Shown here: positions 58,365-64,000 of the stretch, piece by piece
Layout: the number at the start of each line of letters is the position of its first letter
Numbering within the stretch: the first letter of the stretch is position 1
Origin: Macrostomum hystrix
Lineage: Eukaryota; Platyhelminthes; Macrostomidae
Assembly (NCBI GenBank): GCA_950097015.1
Contig: CATNEN010000007.1
Location: 8,867,001-8,931,000, forward strand
DNA: 64,000 nt
Direction of reading: 5' to 3'
Notes under the pieces: model-generated
The model's input: only the letters and a program-made list of their open reading frames with translations
Told to the model about the DNA's origin: nothing
The model's database searches: none
Program-made: the position numbers and the translations under genes

Positions 58365-59515
58365 TGGGAAAATGGGGTGAGAAAGAGAGAATGGGACAAT
58401 GGGGTGAGAAAGAGAGAATGGGTGAGAAAGAGAGTGGGTGAGAAAGAGAATGGTTGAGAAAGAGAGAATGGGTGAGAAAGATAGAATGGGTGAGAAAGAT
58501 AGAATGGGTGAGAAAGAGAGAATGGTTGAGAAAGAGCGAATGGGTGAGAAAGATAGAATGGGTGAGAATGAGAATGGGTGAGAAAGAGCGAATGGGTAAG
58601 AAAGAGAGAATTGATGAGAAAGAGAATGGGTGAGAAAGAGAGAATGGGTGAGAAAAAGCGAATGGGTGAGAAAGAGAATGGGTGAGAAAGAGCGAATGGG
58701 TGAGAAAAAGCGAATGGCTGAGAAAGAGATAATGGGTGAGAAACAGAATGGGTGAGAAAGAGAGAATGGGTGAGAAAGAGAGAATGGTTGAGAAAGAGAG
58801 AATGGGTGAGAAAGAGAGAATGGTTGAGAAAGAGAGAATGGGTGAGAAAAAGAGAATGGGTGAGAAAGAGAATGGGTGAGAAAGAGAGAATGGTTGAGAA
58901 AGAGAGAATGGGTGAGAAAGAGAGAATGGTTGAGAAAGAGAGAATGGGTGAGAAAAAGAGAATGGGTGAGAAAGAGAATGGGTGAGAAAGAGAATGGGTG
59001 AAAACAGAATGGGTGAGAAAGAGAGAATGGGTGAGAAAGAGAATGGGTGAGAAAGAGAATGGGTGAGAAAGAGAATGGGTGAGAAAGAGAGAATGGGTGA
59101 GAAAGATAGAATGGGTGAGAAAGATAGAATGGGTGAGAATGAGAATGGGTGAGAAAGAGCGAATGGGTGAGAAAGAGAGAATGGGTGAGAAAGAAAGAAT
59201 GGGTGAGAAAGAGAATGGGTGAGAAAGAGAGAATGGGTGAGAAAGAGAGAATGGGTGAGAAAGATAGAATGGGTGAGAATGAGAATGGGTGAGAAAGAGA
59301 ATGGGTGAGAAAGAGAGAATGGATGAGAAATAGAATGGGTGAGAAAGAGAGAATGTGTGAGAAAGAAAGAATAGGTGAGAAAGAGAGAATGGGTGAGAAA
59401 GAGAATGGGTGAGAAAGAGAGAATGGGTGAGAAAGAGAGAATGGGTGAGAAAGAGAGAATGGGTGAGAAAGAGAGAATGGGTGAGAAAGAGAGAATGGGT
59501 GAGAAAGAGAGAATT
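58365..59515. repeat. GGTGAGAAAGAGA minisatellite (variable 14-18 bp units)
   Basis: About 70 units built from GGGTGAGAAAGAGAGAAT with shortened (AAGAGAAT) and substituted (GGTTGAG, AAGATAG, AAGCG) versions. Every unit has a GGTGAG donor-like core. Minus-strand open frames are artefacts. Confidence 0.95.
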
Positions 59516-59876
59516 ATATCTAGTTTCATTTGCCACAATAAACTGTTTAGACTGAGCTCCGACAGTCCAAGCAAGCGAGCGGTTCCATAGCGTCAGTTAT
59601 CGAGTCCGGCCCTGGGCTTTCGGTCGGCGGTGCGTGCTTGGCGCAGCCGCCGCACCAAAGGTGCAAACCGCCAGACCTGCGCCCGGTTGGCCCAGGTCAG
59701 GCCGAGTGGTTCTTATCGTAGTGAGGAGAGAGGGGGCCAGATTGTGGCAGAGAACGATTAAGCAGCCTTTGATAAATTCAGATTTTCTCTTGCCACATTA
59801 TAAACCTGCTGTTGCTGTTAGAAGAGAAGCCAAGCAGAGCAGTCAGTTGGGCAGGTGCTTAGAACTGAAAGCTAAA
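59516..59876. other. 5' flank of EMI/FAS1 gene
   Basis: Includes a GAGTCCGGCCCTGG...GTCGGCGGTG segment near 59603-59630 that resembles AGAGCCGGCCCTGG...GTCGGCGCTG at 4035-4070. A dispersed repeat or shared promoter module is possible. Confidence 0.4.
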
Positions 59877-62800
59877 ATGACTTTTTCTACTCAAGTATCG
59901 CTGCTGCTGCTGCTGCTGCTGCTTCTGCAGGGGGTGATACTAGCGACGGCTCAGAGGAGGCTGAGCGATGACGAGATGAAGGGTGTCATAAATCTGCAGG
60001 ATTTTCGAAACTATCGGTGAGTACAGTTTAGATAATATATTTCTGACTCAATTTGCTCGCTGATGTCACCTGTCACATCAGATAAGGTGACAGGTGAAGT
60101 AGTGAGGTGACAGGTGAGGTCGTGAGGTGACAGCTGTGGTAGTGAGGTGCCAGGTGAGGTAGTGAGGTGCCAGGTGAGGTAGTGAGGTGACAGGTACCTG
60201 TGCATCAGTGTAATCAGTCGCGAAATCACCACAACAGAGGCAACCGACACGAGTGTCAGTACCTGGTGAAGCCGAGCGACGCCTACAGCGGCCGCGCCGG
60301 CATGTCCGGCGGCCAGGACAAGTTCTACCTGGAGTGCTGCGCTGGCCGGCAGATTTCGATCTGCGGTGGGCGCGCGTGAGTTTTTTATAACTTTAAACTC
60401 TTCTGCGTCATTTCTTTAAAAGAGGTTCGCTGAATTAGCTGCAATGACCCGGAGTCCCGAACCCTCTCGCAGCGCCACCTTCCAGTCCGACTGCTGCCCC
60501 GGCTTCAGCCGATTCGCCGACATAGACGGCAACAATGCCAACTGCAGCCAGCGCGTGCTGGCTGACCGCGAGCTCGGCAACTGGCTGGACGAGCTGCCGG
60601 CGTCGCAAGTCGGTCGATTCGCCAACGCGTTCACCAACAGCCCGCAGCTGGAGGGTGTCCTGAAGTCCGGCCGGCCGAACAATAATACCTGGACTCTCTT
60701 GGCGTTGGTGGACGATGCCTTCGATGAAAATGAGTACGTCCGATTGATTGGGCATCCTAGATTAGGAAAGGGTCAGATGGCCCATCCGATTTTGAGACAG
60801 CGCTTCATCTCAATGTTGAATATCAAGAAGATAGTTTGGATCAGATAGGAAAAAGTCCGTTTTCTTGTCAAGCTACAGAAAATTCACCCGCTGTCCATCT
60901 GAGTCCACTGTCCACCTCACTCCACTTTCCACCTCACTCCACTGTCCACCTCACTCCACTGTCCACCTCACTCCGCTGTCCACCTCACTCCACTGTCCAC
61001 CTCACTCCACTGTCCACCTCACTCCACTGTCCACCTCACTCCACTGTCCACCTCACTCCACTGCCAACCAACCCCAAATTTTACCAATTTCAACCAGCTT
61101 TCTGGTCTTCTTGTCCTGCACGAACGAGTCCATGGCGCAGGCGTACAGAAGTCAGCGCGTGACAACGACACCCCTGGACGGACGAGCTGGCGTGTCAGCG
61201 CTGAACCTAAAGGTTGCAGAAGGATCGCGTGCTCATAAGGCACTCATTTATAAGCAAAAGTGCAGAGAGTGAGTAATATTTGTTGAATAGCTAGTATAAT
61301 AATTATTTTTAACTGATAAGAGGCTGCTCCATCTACATAGAGCAATTTCGAATCCCATTTCTGCCAAGGCTCGAAGCCAACAATGTGACCGGATCTCTGG
61401 ACTTCCGCCTGGAGGCCTGGAAGCACCTCATTCCGGGCCGAAAGTACATCTCCGACCTGCAGCGGGAGGCCTCGGTCAGCTCCATGTTCACGATGGATTC
61501 TGGCGCGCCCTACCCGCTGAAGTTCTCCAGGTACTCCAACGGGGTGAGTCCTCAGTTCTGGTCAATTAAGCTTCTTCAAGTGGAATATAACAAGTACACA
61601 TGTACCTCGCTTATTAACTTCAGGTGGCCTGCGTTGAATGCTCGCCAATTGTAGAGGCGAATCACGAAGCGGCCAATGCTGTCATTCACTTCATTGGCAA
61701 GGTTGGATGGCTTTGCTGTTCCTCAAGGATATATTTGGTTTCGGGGATATTTGGTCATGGGGATATCATATGATTGGGATATTTTGTCATGAGAATATTT
61801 GGTCATGGGGGATATTTGGTCACTGGGGATATTTCGTCACGGGGATATTTCGTCACGGGGGTATTTGGTCACGGGGATATTTCGTCACGGGGATATTTGG
61901 TCACGGGGGATATTTTGTCACTGGGATATTTGGTCACTGGGATATTTCGTCACGGGGATATTTGGTCACGGGGGATATTTTGTCACGGGAGATATTTCGT
62001 CAGGGGGGTATTTGGTCACGGGGATATTTGGTCACGTGGATATTTGGTCACAGGGGATATTTCGTCGCGGGGGATATTTGGTCGCGGGGATATTTGGTCA
62101 CTGGGATATTTGGTCGCGGGGATATTTGGTCACGGGGGATATTTGGTCACGTGGGATATTTGGTCACGGGGATATTTTGTCACGGGCATATTTGGTCGAG
62201 GGGATATTTAAGCACGTGGACATTTGGTAATATTTATACTTAGCTATACGGATGTTCGCAATGAAGTCCAGGTCTCTAAGATGCGTTCTCCATCTCTTCT
62301 GACCAGAGCATACTCACAAGATCGCCAGCCATGACCCTGGGCGGCCTGCTGCAGTCCCGCTTCCCCGAATTCTGGTCGCTGATGCCGAAGCCGGAGCAGC
62401 TGCTGCTGCAACAGTCCAGCTGCGACGCCTTCTACACCGTCCTGGTGCCGCAGCGGCTAAACACTCTGCGAGGCCTCAGCGGAGATCAGCGCACTGCGGC
62501 GATGCGGGAGCACATTGTAAAAGGACTCTGGTGCACGGCCGGTATGATCGACCAGGAGACACAGCCGATGGCCACGGTGTCAACGGAGAGCGTCAAGTTT
62601 GCCTGCGCCGAGAACTCGGCTAGGCAGGTCCGGTTCGGCAAGAACTTCAACAGGCGCGCGACCTTGTCCAGCAGCGCTGGCGAGTTCGATGTGATGGCCA
62701 TCAACGGAGTGCTGCACGTGATCGACGCCGAGATCATACCGACGGAGGGTGAGGCTCTCCCTCGTACTGGTTCAGATGTTCAAACATTAACTGTCGAACT

Positions 62801-63878
62801 TACCCTCAACCTCATTCCGCTGCCAACCTCACTCCGCTGCCAACCTCACTCCGCTGCCAACCTCACTCTGCTGCCAACCTCACTCCCCTGCCAACCTCAC
62901 TCCGCTGTCAACATCGTTCCGCTACCAACCTCACTCCGCTGCCCTCAAAGCGAACTCCTGTATCTTTATCCATAAAGCACTTTTACAACGTAGATACCAC
63001 GCTCGAGACCTCGCTGCAGCTGGATGAGACTGAGCTGCCGCAGGCCGAGGACGCCTTGGAGACGGAGGGCAACGTTGCGGCCCGACTGGTCCGCGAGTGC
63101 TTCGCAAAGTTAAACTTCAGGAATGACGAGGGCTACATTGTGCTGCTACCCACCGATGAGGCCTTCAGGAGTGAGTCAACCTTTCCGAACCTTACTATTT
63201 GTTTCTATTGAAACTCTGGCCTGGCTACTATCAGTAGAGCTAACTCTCTCGCAGAGTTCTTCGCACACGGAGGCTTCCCAGAGGCTGCCGAGTTCCGCGT
63301 CAGCGCCGAGCTGCGCTGCTCTCTTCTGCGGCAGCACATCCTGCTGGCCGGCCGGGGCCGCACGGATCTGAGCCGGGCCACCCACCTGCAGAGGGCCTAC
63401 CGGAGCTTGGCTGGCGACCTTGTCGCTGATTACCTGTTTGTGAAGAACGGCCTGCCGAAGGTGCGCAATTTGTGGGACTGCATGAGTTCGAATCCGATTG
63501 GGTATTCAGAAATTTCCGGGGATTTTAAAGCGTCTCTTTATCTCCTCAGGCCTACTTCATGAACGCTGAGGTCACTGAGGACACTGAGGGCCAGGCCTTC
63601 ATCCATGGCCACATTTACCACATCAAGGAGGTCCTCGTGCCGACCGCGTCACCCGTATGGACCCGAATGATCGATGAGATGTACAGCGAGCAGTGAGTTC
63701 CTGGGACGTTAACGAAGCCAAAAACCTTTTTCTCCACGTCTCAAGTACTTAAAAAAATCTAAATGCTTTTTGTTCCAGAAAACGCGTTATCAATCGATTT
63801 CGTTCGCTTGGACGCCGATCGGTCAGCGAGAGCCTGATGACCCTCTTCCTGCCGACCAACGGGTACCACACCCTCATT
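59877..63878 (+). CDS. EMI/FAS1-domain secreted protein (periostin/TGFBI-like), 5' part
   Basis: Extracellular matrix or adhesion protein. Exons: 59877-60016, 60238-60375, 60473-60733, 61098-61268, 61321-61543, 61624-61701, 62307-62748, 62994-63170, 63255-63460, 63550-63692, 63779-63878. All phases close, giving 693 codons before the window ends. ATG 59877 opens a signal peptide (nine leucines, QGVILATAQ). A Cys-rich EMI-like domain follows (HECQYLV...FYLECCAGRQISICG...SDCCPGFSRF). FAS1 repeats: TWTLLALVDDAFDEND...NGVACVECSPIVEAN..AANAVIHFIGK; then ILTRSPAMTLGGLLQSRFPEF...FYTVLVPQ...INGVLHVIDAEIIPT; then ALETEGNVAARLVREC...YIVLLPTDEAF...GQAFIHGHIYHIKEVLVP; and a fourth beginning MIDEMYSEQKR...LMTLFLPTNGYHTL. 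The donor of exon 3 (GTACGT) and the acceptor of exon 8 (AACGTAG) are weaker and were chosen because they alone keep frame and homology. Confidence 0.87.
60078..60195. repeat. minisatellite in FAS1 intron 1
   Basis: About six units around GAGGTGACAGGTGAGGTAGT. Each holds ACAGGTGAG, a perfect donor-like match, inside a 221-bp intron. Confidence 0.9.
60893..61068. repeat. 17-bp minisatellite in FAS1 intron 3
   Basis: About ten copies of CCACTGTCCACCTCACT, pyrimidine-rich and just upstream of the exon 4 acceptor. Confidence 0.93.
61735..62215. repeat. 17/18-bp minisatellite in FAS1 intron 6
   Basis: About 27 copies of GGGGATATTTGGTCACG with TTCGTCAC and TTTGTCAC variants; fills most of the 605-bp intron. 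Confidence 0.93.
62811..62942. repeat. 17-bp minisatellite in FAS1 intron 7
   Basis: About eight copies of CCGCTGCCAACCTCACT, similar to the intron 3 unit (CCACTGTCCACCTCACT) of the same gene, differing at a few positions. Confidence 0.92.
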
Positions 63879-63929
63879 GTGAGTCTCAGGCTGGCTTTCC
63901 AGAATTTCATTGGAGAGCTTTTTGCCTTG

Positions 63930-64000
63930 TGGTTAGAGTGTCGGACTCACGACTTGAGTCCATTGAAGGTCGGTGGTCGGTGGTTCGATTTCTCGACTCC
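63930..64000 (+). mobile_element. tRNA-derived SINE head, cut by window end
   Basis: GCCTTGTGGTTAGAGTGTCGG, GACTCACGACTTGA and B-box-like GGTTCGATTTC match the minus-strand copy at 38209-38268, with a small internal insertion. It lies in the intron after FAS1 exon 11. Confidence 0.7.

Overview
This is animal nuclear DNA: large interrupted genes with GT-AG introns, metazoan protein families (netrin, NK2 homeobox, TRIM/NHL, EMI-FAS1, WASH complex subunit), tRNA-derived SINEs and an extreme load of tandem repeats. A 45-nt stretch at 11252-11296 (minus strand) closely resembles the spliced leader of the flatworm Macrostomum lignano as I remember it, so a free-living flatworm of the genus Macrostomum is my best guess. 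That identification rests on memory and was not checked.

Layout. 1-2521: 3' part of a RhoGAP gene (+). 2975-6774: three tandem arrays. 6831-7454: intact single-exon WASHC3/CCDC53 (+). 8440-9188: tRNA-derived SINE beside a broken Crypton/DUF3504-type recombinase (-). 9670-11964: alpha-tubulin pseudogene (+) interrupted by a 946-bp insertion that carries the leader-like sequence. 13124-15772: intronless leucine-rich-repeat membrane protein (+). 18273-21679: a secreted-protein gene of unknown family, a degraded fragment and a broken paralogue, all on the minus strand. 23007-37578: a complete eight-exon netrin gene (-). 40103-42577 and 44333-49020: two divergently oriented TRIM/NHL-type genes. 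49720-55368: two giant minisatellites (20-bp and 24-bp units). 56610-57556: NK2-class homeobox gene (+). 59877 to the window end: 5' part of an EMI/FAS1 (periostin/TGFBI-like) gene (+).

I rebuilt the exon chains by hand from domain alignment, splice dinucleotides and codon phase. All phases close in the RhoGAP, netrin, both TRIM/NHL, NK2 and FAS1 genes. These models expose the most striking property of the window. Of 16 introns of at least 200 bp lying wholly inside it, 14 contain a tandem array whose unit occurs in that intron only. None of the 9 shorter introns (52-105 bp) does. Many units contain a copy of a 5' or 3' splice-site-like motif, and one intron shows what looks like the starting event: a two-copy duplication spanning an exon end and its donor.

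The genes do not form one pathway. Netrin, the LRR protein and the FAS1 protein are extracellular or cell-surface proteins; NK2 is a transcription factor; the TRIM/NHL proteins are likely ubiquitin- or RNA-related regulators; WASHC3 serves endosomal actin; RhoGAP regulates small GTPases.
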